A stretch of DNA of 39,368 bases from JBKPCD01 sp046727175 (GCA_046727175.1 JBKPCD010000206.1:1-39368); one strand, 5' to 3'; shown: positions 15,493 through 24,477, counted from the first letter of the stretch. The notes: a model not told the origin generated them from the letters alone. Made by a program: numbers and translations.

Positions 15493-15603
15493 TGGCAGGA
15501 TGCTGGAAAAACGCATCCTGAATCGGACATGGGACCGGGAAGTGGGAAAAGACGCGTACATGCTGCCATCTCCCATCAGGCCGCCCCTTTTAGCGGCCTG
15601 CTA
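15493..15603 (-). repeat. composite two-hairpin repeat element, copy 1
   Basis: Two perfect 8-bp hairpins frame the element: CAGGATGC (15496-15503) with GCATCCTG (15513-15520), and CAGGCCGC (15577-15584) with GCGGCCTG (15593-15600). Between them are CCATCTCCCAT and GGGAA-type words. Read on the minus strand it aligns with 27765-27890: TAGCAGGCCGCT, a GCCTGATGGGA join, ATTCAGGATGCGTTTTTC and AGCATCCTGCCA. It lies directly upstream of the Shine-Dalgarno of the exported hydrolase gene. Confidence 0.88.
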
Positions 15604-15807
15604 ATGCTACCGCGTCACGCCAACGCTTGCCTCCACGAGGTCGGATAGCTATCCTCCTCACGGAATCGCATCCGATGTGACATTCAGGCTTTAGAGACTT
15701 ATGGCTTTCGACTTTAGGCCTGCCAGAATCCGTGGCGTCGATGCTCCGACGAAAGCCCAGTTATAACGAACGGAACAATCAACCCCGCTTGCAGCGTTCT
15801 GCAGGGC

Positions 15808-15840
15808 GCGCCCAGAGCCCAGAGCCGTGAGCCGAAAGTC
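15808..15840. repeat. GCCGTGAGC-type intergenic repeat, second copy
   Basis: Positions 15808-15832 match 4886-4910 at 23 of 25 bases. GCCGAAAGTC at 15831-15840 is nearly complementary to GACTTTAGGC at 15709-15718, so the unit may be a 132-bp element with inverted ends. The rest of 15604-15864 shows no gene. Confidence 0.65.
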
Positions 15841-15864
15841 TTCTGACGTGCGGGGATCGATCGC

Positions 15865-18117
15865 ATGAAGCTCGGAAACGCCAGTGTCGCAGCGCTCATG
15901 ATCCTCCTCAGCGTTGCTGCCCGGACAAACTCGCGCGGCGACAAGTGGTGGTGGGACTACGGCAACGGGCCGAGCAGCTCGCATTTCGTCGATCTCGATC
16001 AGATCGGCAAGTCCAACATCGACCGTCTCGAGGTCGCCTGGTTCTATCCGTTCGGGATGACGGGCTTCAACCCGGTTGTGGTCGACGACGTGATGTATGC
16101 GCTGGGACGGAACAACTCGCTCATCGCTCTCGATGCGGCATCCGGAAAGGAGATCTGGATTCACGAAGGTCTGACGGGCATCAACACTCGCGGCGTGAAC
16201 TACTGGCAGAGCCAGGACGGCAAGGATCGCCGGCTGCTCTTTTCGATCAACAGCTACCTGCAGGCAATCGACGCGCGCGCGGGCAAATCAATTCTGACAT
16301 TCGGCACGAACGGAATCGTCGATCTCCGTAAGGGGCTGGCGCGCGCGGAAGGCACCGATCGTCGCGTGCAGTCGCGCACACCAGGCAAGATCTGGAAGAA
16401 CCTCCTGATTCTCGGGTCGGCGCCCGGTGAGGCATGGATGACGCCGCCAGGCGACATTCGCGCCTATGACGTCGTCACAGGCAAGCTCGCGTGGCAGTTT
16501 CACACAGTTCCCATGCCGGGCGAGTTCGGCTACGACACATGGCCGAAGGATGCCTACAAGTACGTCGGCGGCGCGAACAACTGGGGCGAGATGTCGATCG
16601 ACGAGGAGCGCGGCATCGTCTACGTGCCGACCGGTTCAGGGACGTACGATTTCTACGGCGCGGATCGGCACGGCGCGAACCTGTTCGCCAATTGCCTGCT
16701 CGCGCTCGACGCGCGCACCGGCAAGCGTTTGTGGCACTTCCAGACCGTACATCACGACCTGTGGGATTTCGACAACACGTCGGCGCCGCAGCTGGTGACC
16801 GTGCGGCACGACGGGCGGCGGATCGACGCGGTGGCTCACGCAGGGAAGACAGGTTTCCTGTACGTCTTCAACCGCGTCACCGGCGAGCCGCTGTGGCCGG
16901 TCGAGGAACGTCCCGTTCCCAAGAGCGAGGTGGCGGGAGAGAAAGCCTGGCCGACGCAACCCTTCCCGACGAAACCGCCGCCTTTCGCACGGCAATCGTT
17001 CGGTGTCGACGATGTGAACCCGTGGCTGTTGACGCCCGAGCAGCACGCCACGATCGTCGAACGCGTGTCGAAGGCGCGCAACGAAGGTCTGTTCACGCCC
17101 CCCGCGATGATCGATACGATCGCGATGCCGGGCAATCAGGGCGGATCGAACTGGGGCACGACGGCGGCGGATCCGAAGAAGGGCCTCGTTTTCGTCGTGA
17201 ACGTCAACGAGGTCGCAATCCTCAAAATGGAAGATGTCAAGACGCGCGCCGGCGGACGCGGCGGTAGGGCCGCAGGCGCGCAGGCGTATCAGCAGCATTG
17301 CCTCGCGTGTCATGGCGCAGATCTCAGGGGCGTACCTGGCGGTCTCGCGCCATCGCTGGTCGACGTCACGAACCGGCTTGCCGAAGACGCGATCCGCGTG
17401 GCGGTCACGGGTGGAAAAGGCACCATGCGTCCGGTGCCCAATATCACTGAAACTGAAATCACCGCGGTCATCGCCTACCTCGCAAACTCTGGTGGCCGCG
17501 GCGGTGCGCGCGGCGCGGGGCCGATCGAAGCCTTGCCGCCCGGACCCGTCGTCGCATCCGGTGGCGCACCACTCCCGCCACCGAAGGCCGTCAGTCCGGA
17601 GCCGCCACCGACGTACGGCACCAATGGCGGGAACGGCGGCAACACTCCGTATCCACCGGACGTTGAAGTGCCGGCGGTTCGCTACGTCAGCGAATACGGG
17701 GTGATGGCATCGGCAACCAAGCCGCCATACACGACGCTCACCGCGTACGACCTGAATGCCGGCACGATCAAATGGCAGATTGCGATCGGCGATGACCCCG
17801 CCACGATCGCGCGTGGCGGTCCGGCACAGACCGGCGGCCTCGGTGCACGCAATGGCATGATTGTCACGAAAGCGGGCATCGTGTTCGTCGCGGGTGGCGA
17901 CGCGAAGATCCATGCCTACTCCGAAGAAGACGGTCACGAGCTGTGGACGGGAACGCTGCCCGGAAGCTCGAACGGGATTCCGGTCGGCTACGAATCGAAG
18001 GGCCGCCAGTTCATCGTCTTTTCGTCGTTGCCCGGCGGTGCCCGCAGCGCGACTGGCGGTGCGGTGTCAGCCGACGCGCCGCGGGGCTACATCGCCTTCG
18101 CGTTGCGGAAGAGATAA
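15865..18117 (+). CDS. PQQ-dependent dehydrogenase with fused cytochrome c domain
   Basis: The 750-residue quinoprotein begins with a signal sequence (ASVAALMILLSVAARTNS). Its eight-bladed propeller starts WWWDYGNGPSSSHFVDLDQI and carries repeated tryptophan-docking segments (LIALDAASGKEIWIHEG, IRAYDVVTGKLAWQF, LLALDARTGKRLWHFQ). HHDLWDFDNTS (296-306) is the family catalytic/PQQ region. A cytochrome c domain is inserted at about 470-545, with CLACH at 479-483 and a likely axial Met in GTMRPV; a Gly/Pro linker and the last blades follow (LTAYDLNAGTIKWQI, GHELWTGTLPGSSNGIPVGYESKGRQFIVF). It oxidises an alcohol or sugar in the periplasm and passes electrons to its own heme. GGGGA lies 8 bp before the ATG. 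Substrate not assignable. Confidence 0.93.
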   Translation: MKLGNASVAALMILLSVAARTNSRGDKWWWDYGNGPSSSHFVDLDQIGKSNIDRLEVAWFYPFGMTGFNPVVVDDVMYALGRNNSLIALDAASGKEIWIHEGLTGINTRGVNYWQSQDGKDRRLLFSINSYLQAIDARAGKSILTFGTNGIVDLRKGLARAEGTDRRVQSRTPGKIWKNLLILGSAPGEAWMTPPGDIRAYDVVTGKLAWQFHTVPMPGEFGYDTWPKDAYKYVGGANNWGEMSIDEERGIVYVPTGSGTYDFYGADRHGANLFANCLLALDARTGKRLWHFQTVHHDLWDFDNTSAPQLVTVRHDGRRIDAVAHAGKTGFLYVFNRVTGEPLWPVEERPVPKSEVAGEKAWPTQPFPTKPPPFARQSFGVDDVNPWLLTPEQHATIVERVSKARNEGLFTPPAMIDTIAMPGNQGGSNWGTTAADPKKGLVFVVNVNEVAILKMEDVKTRAGGRGGRAAGAQAYQQHCLACHGADLRGVPGGLAPSLVDVTNRLAEDAIRVAVTGGKGTMRPVPNITETEITAVIAYLANSGGRGGARGAGPIEALPPGPVVASGGAPLPPPKAVSPEPPPTYGTNGGNGGNTPYPPDVEVPAVRYVSEYGVMASATKPPYTTLTAYDLNAGTIKWQIAIGDDPATIARGGPAQTGGLGARNGMIVTKAGIVFVAGGDAKIHAYSEEDGHELWTGTLPGSSNGIPVGYESKGRQFIVFSSLPGGARSATGGAVSADAPRGYIAFALRKR

Positions 18118-18220
18118 CCAGGTTCACAGGTTCCTGGTTCCGGGTCCGGTTCTTGGTTCTGCGCGCTAGTGCGAACCTAGAACCCACCTGGAACCTGGAA
18201 CCAGAGAACCCGGAACCTGG
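18118..18220. repeat. GGTTCC-type inverted repeat between convergent genes
   Basis: The left arm (CCAGGTTCACAGGTTCCTGG from 18118) and the right arm (ending CCCGGAACCTGG at 18220) are imperfectly complementary, each with several GGTTCC or GGAACC units. It lies exactly between the stops of the PQQ dehydrogenase (18117) and the gamma-glutamyltransferase (18230). It shares the heptamer word GGTTCCA with 4377-4440. It could act as a bidirectional terminator-like structure, though no T-run is seen. Confidence 0.85.
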
Positions 18221-18229
18221 CGCGAAGCG

Positions 18230-19972
18230 TCAGTATCCCAGCGCGAGCCCATCCTTCCGCGAATCCGACGCTCCAAGCAGTGCGCCCGTCGATGGATCGA
18301 TCATGATCGCCTGACCGCCGCCCATCAGCGCGCGATGGGTCAAACCCGGTCCCGGCATCACACGCTCGTGACCTCGCTGGATCAGATCCTCGATCACGGG
18401 CATCGTCAGGCCTTCGTCCATCATCACGCCGCGGCCGCTGATGTAGCGGACGCGCGGCGCGTCGATCGCCTGTTGTAAATTCATACCGCGATCGATCAGG
18501 TTGACGAGGACCTGCGCGTGCCCTTGCGCCTGCACGTCTCCGCCCATCACCCCGTACGACATGAGCAGCTTGCCGTCCTTGAATACCATCGCGGGGATGA
18601 TCGTGTGAAACGGACGCTTGGCGGGCTCGATGCGATTCGGGTGGCCAGGCTCGACGGAGAATCCAGCGCCGCGATTGTGGAGCATGATGCCGGTCTCGCC
18701 CGCAACGATGCCGGATCCAAACGCGGAGAAGATGCTGTTGATGAACGACACGGCGTTGCGATCCTTGTCGACGACGGAGAAGTAGGTCGTGTCGCTGCCC
18801 AGGCGGATGTCGCCGTAGCGCGGCGGATCGATCGCCTTATTGGGATCGATGAGCGTGCGTCGGGTCGCGGCGTAGTCCTTGGACAACAGCTCTTTGACGG
18901 GTACTTGTCCGAAACCGGGATCGGCAATGTAGCGGTTGCGATCGGCAAACGCGATCTTCGTCGCTTCGATGACCGTGTGGTAGTAGAGCCCGGGTTGCGT
19001 CCGCAGCGCTTTCAGATCGATTCCTTCCAGGATGTTCAGCAGCAGGAGCGCGGTCAGGCCCTGGCCGTTCGGCGGCAGCTCGTGCAACGTATGGCCGCGG
19101 TACGTTGTCGAGATCGGCTGGACCCAGTCCGATTTCTGCGCAGCGAAGTCCTGCAGGCTCAGGAACCCGCCGTTCGTCTCGCAGTACTCGACGATCGCGC
19201 GGGCGATCTCGCCTCGATAGAAGGCGTCGCGGCCGCCTTTGGCCAGCATGCGCAGCGTTCTGGCCAGGTTCTTCTGAACGAAAATCGCGCCCGGCTGCGG
19301 CGCCTCGCCGTTCACGAGGAACGTCGCGGCGGCGGCCGTCGTCCGCTTCAATTTCGGCACCTCCGGCGCCCAGTCGGCGGCGATCTTCTCCGCCACGGGA
19401 AAGCCGTTCTCGGCATACGAGATCGCCGGCGCCATCACGTCGGCGAGCTTCATCGTCCCGTACTTGTCGAGGAGCGTGACCCACCCGTCGAACGCGCCCG
19501 GCACGGTGATGGTCTCCATCCCGGCGAGCGGCATCTGCGCGATCTTGCGAGAGGTAAAGTATTCGAGGCTCAACGCGCGTGGCGCGCGTCCGCTTGCGTT
19601 GAGGCCTTCGAGCTTCTTCGTCTTCGACGAGTAGAGCATCACGAACGCATCGCCGCCGATGCCGGTCATGCTCGGCTCGGTCACGTTGAGCATTGCCGCA
19701 ACGGCAATCGCCGCGTCCACCGCGTTCCCCCCGCGTTTCAGGATCTCGACGCCAATCTGTGACGCCAGCGGCTGACTCGTCGCGACCATCCCCTGCGCCG
19801 CCCGCACGATCGATCGGCCGGCCGGCGGCCCCGAGAACCAGTCGTCACGAGGCGAGGTCTGGCTGCTCTGCGCCTCACCGGAACGCCCGGCCGCGATCCC
19901 ACCAATCCCCGTCAGTGCAGACGAAGCAGCGGAGAGTTCGAGAAAGCGACGACGGCTGAGAGTGGTGCGCAT
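18230..19972 (-). CDS. ggt: gamma-glutamyltransferase, Tat-exported
   Basis: The 580-residue protein begins with a twin-arginine signal (LSRRRFLELSAASSALTGIGG). ATG 19972 is chosen because the Tat signal starts there and an AAAGGG lies upstream. GGNAVDAAIAVAAMLNVTEPSMTGIGGDAF (about 82-110) is the family signature region. The autoprocessing site is SDTTYFSVVDKDRNAVSFI, where Thr395 would be the new N-terminal nucleophile of the small subunit. PPNGQGLTALLLLNILEG and RPFHTIIPAMVFKDG are further family hallmarks. It cleaves gamma-glutamyl bonds of glutathione and related compounds, presumably in the periplasm. It converges with the PQQ dehydrogenase across a GGTTCC-type hairpin. Confidence 0.95.
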   Translation of the reverse strand: MRTTLSRRRFLELSAASSALTGIGGIAAGRSGEAQSSQTSPRDDWFSGPPAGRSIVRAAQGMVATSQPLASQIGVEILKRGGNAVDAAIAVAAMLNVTEPSMTGIGGDAFVMLYSSKTKKLEGLNASGRAPRALSLEYFTSRKIAQMPLAGMETITVPGAFDGWVTLLDKYGTMKLADVMAPAISYAENGFPVAEKIAADWAPEVPKLKRTTAAAATFLVNGEAPQPGAIFVQKNLARTLRMLAKGGRDAFYRGEIARAIVEYCETNGGFLSLQDFAAQKSDWVQPISTTYRGHTLHELPPNGQGLTALLLLNILEGIDLKALRTQPGLYYHTVIEATKIAFADRNRYIADPGFGQVPVKELLSKDYAATRRTLIDPNKAIDPPRYGDIRLGSDTTYFSVVDKDRNAVSFINSIFSAFGSGIVAGETGIMLHNRGAGFSVEPGHPNRIEPAKRPFHTIIPAMVFKDGKLLMSYGVMGGDVQAQGHAQVLVNLIDRGMNLQQAIDAPRVRYISGRGVMMDEGLTMPVIEDLIQRGHERVMPGPGLTHRALMGGGQAIMIDPSTGALLGASDSRKDGLALGY

Positions 19973-20118
19973 CGGGTGACGCCCTTTCTGTCGCAGATGT
20001 GCTTCCGGCCTGAAGCTCGATGTCGACGACACGACAGTTTACATTGATCCGTTTTTGACCATTCACGACCGCGCAGGCGCTGGATGCCTGGCCGATTCGC
20101 AGCGCACGTCTCGTGTCG

Positions 20119-20136
20119 ACTAGAAGACAATCTAGT
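20119..20136. promoter_or_regulatory. palindromic operator site 1 of padR (ACTAGA-N6-TCTAGT)
   Basis: ACTAGA (20119-20124) and TCTAGT (20131-20136) form a perfect inverted repeat around six bases. The site is identical in its arms to a second site 38 bp downstream. CTAG is a rare tetranucleotide in most bacteria, yet four copies occur within 56 bp here. Confidence 0.8.
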
Positions 20137-20164
20137 AGACTGGCAACAGCTTGCTTACTAGAAT
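20136..20164 (+). promoter_or_regulatory. predicted padR promoter
   Basis: TAGACT (20136-20141) and TAGAAT (20159-20164), separated by 17 bp, fit the -35/-10 layout. Transcription would start at about 20171, so the message begins within about ten bases of the ATG at 20180. Operator 2 covers the -10 and the predicted start, and operator 1 ends at the -35, so a protein bound to both would block polymerase. Confidence 0.5.
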
Positions 20165-20174
20165 GTCCTCTAGT
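20157..20174. promoter_or_regulatory. palindromic operator site 2 of padR (ACTAGA-N6-TCTAGT)
   Basis: The arms ACTAGA (20157-20162) and TCTAGT (20169-20174) repeat site 1 exactly; the six bases between differ (ATGTCC here, AGACAA in site 1). The site ends five bases before the padR ATG and leaves no room for a normal ribosome-binding site. Confidence 0.8.
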
Positions 20175-20179
20175 CGGCT

Positions 20180-20527
20180 ATGGCAAAGAAGGCTCCGTCC
20201 CCCACTCGCGTCGAACTGCTGCAAGGAACGCTGGACATGCTGATTCTGCGGAAGCTTCAGTGGGGACCGCAGCATGGCCACGGCATCGGGCTGGCGATCC
20301 GCCAGAGCTCTGCCGACCTTCTGCACATCGAGCGCGGCTCCTTGTATCCGGCGCTGCATCGCCTGGAAGCCCAGGGCCTCATTGCTTCGGAATGGAAGCC
20401 GTCCGAGCTGAATCGTCGCGCGAAGTATTACCGGTTGACGCCGCGCGGCAAGAAGCAACTCGCCAGCGAGCACTCGAAATGGAGGCTGCTGGTGAAGACG
20501 ATCGCTCGGGTAATGCGGCCGGCGTGA
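20180..20527 (+). CDS. PadR-family transcriptional regulator
   Basis: The 115-residue protein is a winged-helix PadR regulator of the ADOP-associated type: VELLQGTLDMLILRKLQWGPQHGHGIGLAI, then SSADLLHIERGSLYPALHRLEAQGLI (recognition helix) and NRRAKYYRLTPRGKKQLASE (wing), with a short C-terminal helix (LLVKTIARVMRP). It sits directly behind two matching palindromes that are probably its own operators. Downstream on the same strand lie a broken ADOP gene, a permease and an ABC ATPase, so it likely controls this unit. Family members usually answer to small hydrophobic or phenolic ligands; the effector here is unknown. Confidence 0.95.
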   Translation: MAKKAPSPTRVELLQGTLDMLILRKLQWGPQHGHGIGLAIRQSSADLLHIERGSLYPALHRLEAQGLIASEWKPSELNRRAKYYRLTPRGKKQLASEHSKWRLLVKTIARVMRPA

Positions 20528-20552
20528 CGGCAGGAGCGCGTATGCACCCGCG

Positions 20553-21948
20553 ATGTATGGCCACTGGCGCAAGCAGACGAGCGTCGTCCAGGATGTCGCC
20601 GCGTTTCGGCACACGCTGCTCAACGAGACGAGCGGCACAACCCCTGAGCAGATACGGGCCAGCCGCGTCTCGGCGGATTACTTTCGACCCTTCGGGGCAA
20701 GCGTGTACCGCGGCCGCACGTTCAGCGAACAGGAGGATCGTTCTGGAGGAGATGCCGTCGCCGTGGTGAGCCATCGGCTCTGGACGCGACGATTCGGCGG
20801 CGTTGAGGTGATCGGGCAGGCTTTGCGGCTGAACGGCGAGCGCTACACCATCATTGGCGTTTTGGCTCTGGACTTTCGCGCGGATGACCTCGGCGTCGAG
20901 CCAGACGCGATCGTTCGTCGAGGGCTCGAAGCGATTGCCGCCGTTCCTGGCCTTGCGGTGGCCGGGGCATCGTGCGGCCTGCCACTGGAGGACGGGTTCG
21001 GCTTGCCCTTCGAGATCGTCGGACGGCCCTTGCCCGAGGGACAGAGATTCCATGGGGGCGCCGCATGGCTTGCCGTCTTCCCTGGCTACTTCGAGACATT
21101 GAGGGTGCTGGTGAAACGCGGACGCAGTTTCACGGCAGCCGACGTGCGTCAGAATCCCGCCGTCGCGATCGTCAACGACGTGATGGCTCGCCAGTATTGG
21201 CCGGCCGAAGATCCGATCGGGAAGCGCCTCGTCATGGGACACGGCACAGGTCCGCAGTTCCAGGACGAACCCGTGCGTGAGATCGTCGGTGTCGTGGGAA
21301 GCGTCAGGACAGGCAGACTGGCGGATCGGCCAGGCGCCGAAATGTACCTGCCGCAAGCGCAGTTGCCCGATGTGGCCAACGCGTTCGTGGCATCAGGAAC
21401 ACCCACTGCGTGGATCGTGCGGACCACGACCGCCCCGGAACCGCTCGCGCGGACGGTCCAGCAGACCCTGCAGCAGGCCCTCGGTCTGCCGGTGTTGAAT
21501 GTCCGCTCCATGGATGAAATCGTTTTGCGGTCCATCCTTCAGCAGCGACTGAGCATGTGGTTGATGGCGGGCTTCCGGTGCGGCGGCGCTGCTCGTCGCC
21601 ATGATCGGACTCTATGGACTCGTGGCGCACGCGGTCGGGCAGCGAACGCGTGAGATTGGAATCCGGGTGGCGCTCGGTGCGGAGGCGTCTCAGGTGACAC
21701 AGATGGTCCTCTGGCAAGGCACGCGCCTGGTGGCCGCCGCCATCGCGATGGGACTCCTGTCGGCGCTCGCGCTCACGCGGGTAATCGCGCGATTCCTGTT
21801 CGAAGTGCAGCCTCGCGACCTCGCGACGTTCATCGTGGTGCCGGTGCTGGTTGCGATCGTGGCGGCACTCGCCGTCTGGCTGCCCGCGCGGCGCGCCAGC
21901 CGAGTCGATCCCGTTGTGGCCCCAGGTACGAGTAAGAGCGGCCCGTGA
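20553..21948 (+). pseudogene. ADOP permease remnant: 5' truncation, internal deletion, frameshift
   Basis: The gene begins inside the first periplasmic domain (MYGHWRKQTSVVQDVAAFRH, then YFRPFGASVYRGRTFSEQEDR, VVSHRLWTRRFGG, YTIIGVLALDF). Without the expected helices and first FtsX domain it jumps to the second periplasmic domain (RRGLEAIAAVPGLAVAGAS). A frame change near 21576, most simply one extra C, separates LMAGF from LLVAMIGLYGLVAHAVGQRT, after which the second FtsX domain is intact to PARRASRVDPVV. It is the natural second gene of the padR operon but cannot make a functional transporter. The frame end at 21948 overlaps the GTG of the next gene. Confidence 0.87.
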
Positions 21949-23720
21949 CTCGGCCTGAGATCTCGGGGTCCGAACAGGTTCGGGTCCTCGTCCGTGTGTT
22001 CCTCGCCCGATTCTTCGAACACGAGGCGACCGCCGGCCCAACGGATCTCCGAGAGTCCTTCTTCTGGCTCGTTGCCGCACTGGCCGCGCCAGGCCTGCTC
22101 TTCGCGTTCCACCAGCAGTTCTACTGGAATCTGGTCGCACTGGGGCCTGGCGGCGCGGCGAAGCTGCGCATGTACGTCCTGTTCGACAAGACCCTCTATT
22201 TGACGCTGACATTTGTCGCAATGGGAGCCGTGACCGCCGCCGTCTGGAACGCGCTGATCGTCGACCGGCGCGACGCATTCATCCTGGGCCCGCTGCCGGT
22301 CCGTCCGCGCGTGGTTGTCGTCGCCAAACTTCTTTCGCTGGCCGCGTACGTTGTCGCCCTGAATCTCGGCATGCACGCCGGAGCGGCTCTGCTGTTTGGC
22401 GATTTACTGGGCAGCGCGCATGGCGGCGAAGCGCTGATGCGTGCTGTGGCCGCCCATTTCGTCGCGGCCTCCGCGTCCGGCATGTTCGTGTTCCTCTCCG
22501 TCATCGCCCTCGTGAGCGCGTGTCTGGCAATCCTGGGTCCACGCCACTTCGCGCGGACCGCCGCCGTTCTCCAGGTGCTGCTGGTCGCCGTCATCACCAC
22601 GACGCTTCTCATGACGGTCACGGTCGCTCACGGAGCGATCTCGCTCGCGGAGGTGGCGGCTCCGCCTGCGTGGCTGACGCACATGCCTCCGATCTGGTTT
22701 CTTGGCGTATACGAGACGATCGCGGGGACATCTGTTGACGCGATGCGCGAGCTCGCAGGAACGGGCGTGGTCGCGTTCGTCAGCGCGATGGTGGCTGTCG
22801 CCATCTTCTATCCAATCGCGTGCTGGCGTGTGCTGGCGAGTGCGGTGACTGTGGCGACTCCCGCAACGAATCCGTGGACGCGCCGCACCAGTCCCACGAT
22901 GGTCAGTCTGTTGGCGACCGACCCGGCCACCAGAGCCGCGCTCCAGTTTCTCGCCGCCACGGCGGGCCGCGTTGGGCGCTTTCGGCTGGTCATGGCCGCG
23001 GCGATTGGGCTCGGTCTCAACGTCCTGGCTGCGATCGTTCTTCACTGGATTGCGGGAGACGCCGCCGGCAAACCGTCCGTGTCCCTGCTCGCAGCTCCCC
23101 TCCTCCTGATCGTTGCACTCGTGACCGGATGGCGCGTCATTGTCGCAATGCCGTCGGAGCTCTCCGCGCGGTGGGTGTTCCGGTGCATCCCCGTCGAGGG
23201 ATTCGCCGGCCGCGCAGCTGCCAGGCGGTTCATGTTCACATTTGGCGTGATGGTTCCGGTGGCGCTGGCGGCTACGGTCTGGCTCGCGCTTTGGGGAATA
23301 GCAACCGCGTGGCAGTTCGTCGTGAACACACTGTTCGTCGGCGGTTTTCTCGTGGAGGCACAGCTCTGGGGGTTCGCGGGCATACCGTGCACGAGACCGG
23401 TCGCGATCTCCGATTCAAACCTCCAGGCCCGTTGGCCGTTCTACGCTATCGGTCTGTTCGCCTGCGCTCTCGGGGTTCCGGTCTTGGAAGTGTGGGCGGC
23501 CGGCCATTGGACCGAATGGCTGCTGACAATCGGGCTCGCGGCAGCCTACAGCATCTCGCGCACGTTATCGGCCGAAGCAGCGCGGGTCACTGTTCTCACC
23601 GACCACCAGCGCGGGCCGATTCTGCTCGATCTTCCGTTACTGCCGGCGAGACGCGAGCCGGGCCCCGCCAATCGCGTCACGAGAATCAATACTGTGCAAC
23701 GCGGGATTCCCGATGCTTGA
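21945..23720 (+). CDS. multi-pass membrane protein, probable ABC permease
   Basis: The 591-residue protein has about 12 hydrophobic helices and no large soluble domain; examples are SFFWLVAALAAPGLLFAF, VVVVAKLLSLAAYVVALNLGMHAGAALL, GMFVFLSVIALVSACLAIL, VLLVAVITTTLLMTVTVA, LLAAPLLLIVALVTGWRVIV and PVALAATVWLALWGI. I cannot match it to a named family, but it overlaps the ABC ATPase gene by 8 bp, which makes it the likely membrane partner. The GTG start at 21945 overlaps the stop of the upstream ADOP remnant (GTGA), a sign of translational coupling to a gene that is now broken. Substrate unknown. Confidence 0.8.
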   Translation: MTRPEISGSEQVRVLVRVFLARFFEHEATAGPTDLRESFFWLVAALAAPGLLFAFHQQFYWNLVALGPGGAAKLRMYVLFDKTLYLTLTFVAMGAVTAAVWNALIVDRRDAFILGPLPVRPRVVVVAKLLSLAAYVVALNLGMHAGAALLFGDLLGSAHGGEALMRAVAAHFVAASASGMFVFLSVIALVSACLAILGPRHFARTAAVLQVLLVAVITTTLLMTVTVAHGAISLAEVAAPPAWLTHMPPIWFLGVYETIAGTSVDAMRELAGTGVVAFVSAMVAVAIFYPIACWRVLASAVTVATPATNPWTRRTSPTMVSLLATDPATRAALQFLAATAGRVGRFRLVMAAAIGLGLNVLAAIVLHWIAGDAAGKPSVSLLAAPLLLIVALVTGWRVIVAMPSELSARWVFRCIPVEGFAGRAAARRFMFTFGVMVPVALAATVWLALWGIATAWQFVVNTLFVGGFLVEAQLWGFAGIPCTRPVAISDSNLQARWPFYAIGLFACALGVPVLEVWAAGHWTEWLLTIGLAAAYSISRTLSAEAARVTVLTDHQRGPILLDLPLLPARREPGPANRVTRINTVQRGIPDA

Positions 23721-24477
23721 AGTTCGCGACGTCACCAAACGCTACGGCGCCCTTCCGGCCGTCAACCACGTGAGCTTCACGGCGGCGCCTGGGGAGGTGC
23801 TTGGATATCTCGGACCTAACGGATCCGGCAAGTCGACGACCGTCAAGATGCTCGTCGGACTGCTGCCACCGACCGGCGGCACAATTCTGTTCGACGGGAG
23901 GGACATCCAGGAGCATCTCGAGGAGTACAAGTCGCAGGTCGGCTACGTGCCCGAGGACGCGCACGTCTACACGTACCTGACGGGCCCTGAATACCTGCGC
24001 ATGGTCGGCCGGCTTCGAGGCGTTCGGTCCTCCGTGCTCGAACGGAAGATTGATCGCTTTCTGCATCTGTTTGGCCTCGACGGCGAATATCACGCGTCGC
24101 TCGCGTCGTACTCGAAGGGCATGCGGCAGAAGATCCTCCTCTCGGCGGCACTCCTGCACAATCCACGCGTGCTCGTGCTCGACGAGCCAGAATCCGGGCT
24201 CGACGTCTCGAGCGCCCTCGTACTCCGCGCCGCCGTGCGTGCGCTCGCAGCCGACAGACGCATCATCTTCTACAGCTCGCACCAGCTCGAGACGATCGAG
24301 AAAATCAGCACGCGCGTCATCATTCTGCGGGCGGGGGTAGTCGTTGCCGACGACTCCGCGTCGCGTCTCCGCGAGCTTATGCAGGCACCCTCGCTCGAGG
24401 ACGTGTTTTCGCAGTTGACCGTGACCGTCGATACGAACCAGCTTGCGACCGAGCTGCTCGAAACGGTTCGATGCTAG
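23713..24477 (+). CDS. ABC transporter ATP-binding protein
   Basis: The 254-residue protein has every ATPase hallmark: Walker A GPNGSGKST (residues 37-45), a Q-loop region VGYVPEDAHVY, the signature LASYSKGMRQKILL, Walker B VLVLDEPESGLD and the switch His in IIFYSSHQLE. It resembles ATPases of ABC-2 type exporters (YLTGPEYLRMVGRLRG after the Q-loop). It overlaps the permease gene by 8 bp and almost certainly energises it. The last 30 residues include SLEDVFSQLT, the usual end of the family. It ends three bases before the convergent DoxX gene. Confidence 0.95.
   Translation: MLEVRDVTKRYGALPAVNHVSFTAAPGEVLGYLGPNGSGKSTTVKMLVGLLPPTGGTILFDGRDIQEHLEEYKSQVGYVPEDAHVYTYLTGPEYLRMVGRLRGVRSSVLERKIDRFLHLFGLDGEYHASLASYSKGMRQKILLSAALLHNPRVLVLDEPESGLDVSSALVLRAAVRALAADRRIIFYSSHQLETIEKISTRVIILRAGVVVADDSASRLRELMQAPSLEDVFSQLTVTVDTNQLATELLETVRC

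Noticed and set aside
18118..18220. Classical rho-independent terminator after the PQQ dehydrogenase
   Set aside because: The structure is a long imperfect hairpin of GGTTCC units without a T-run; listed as a repeat instead.
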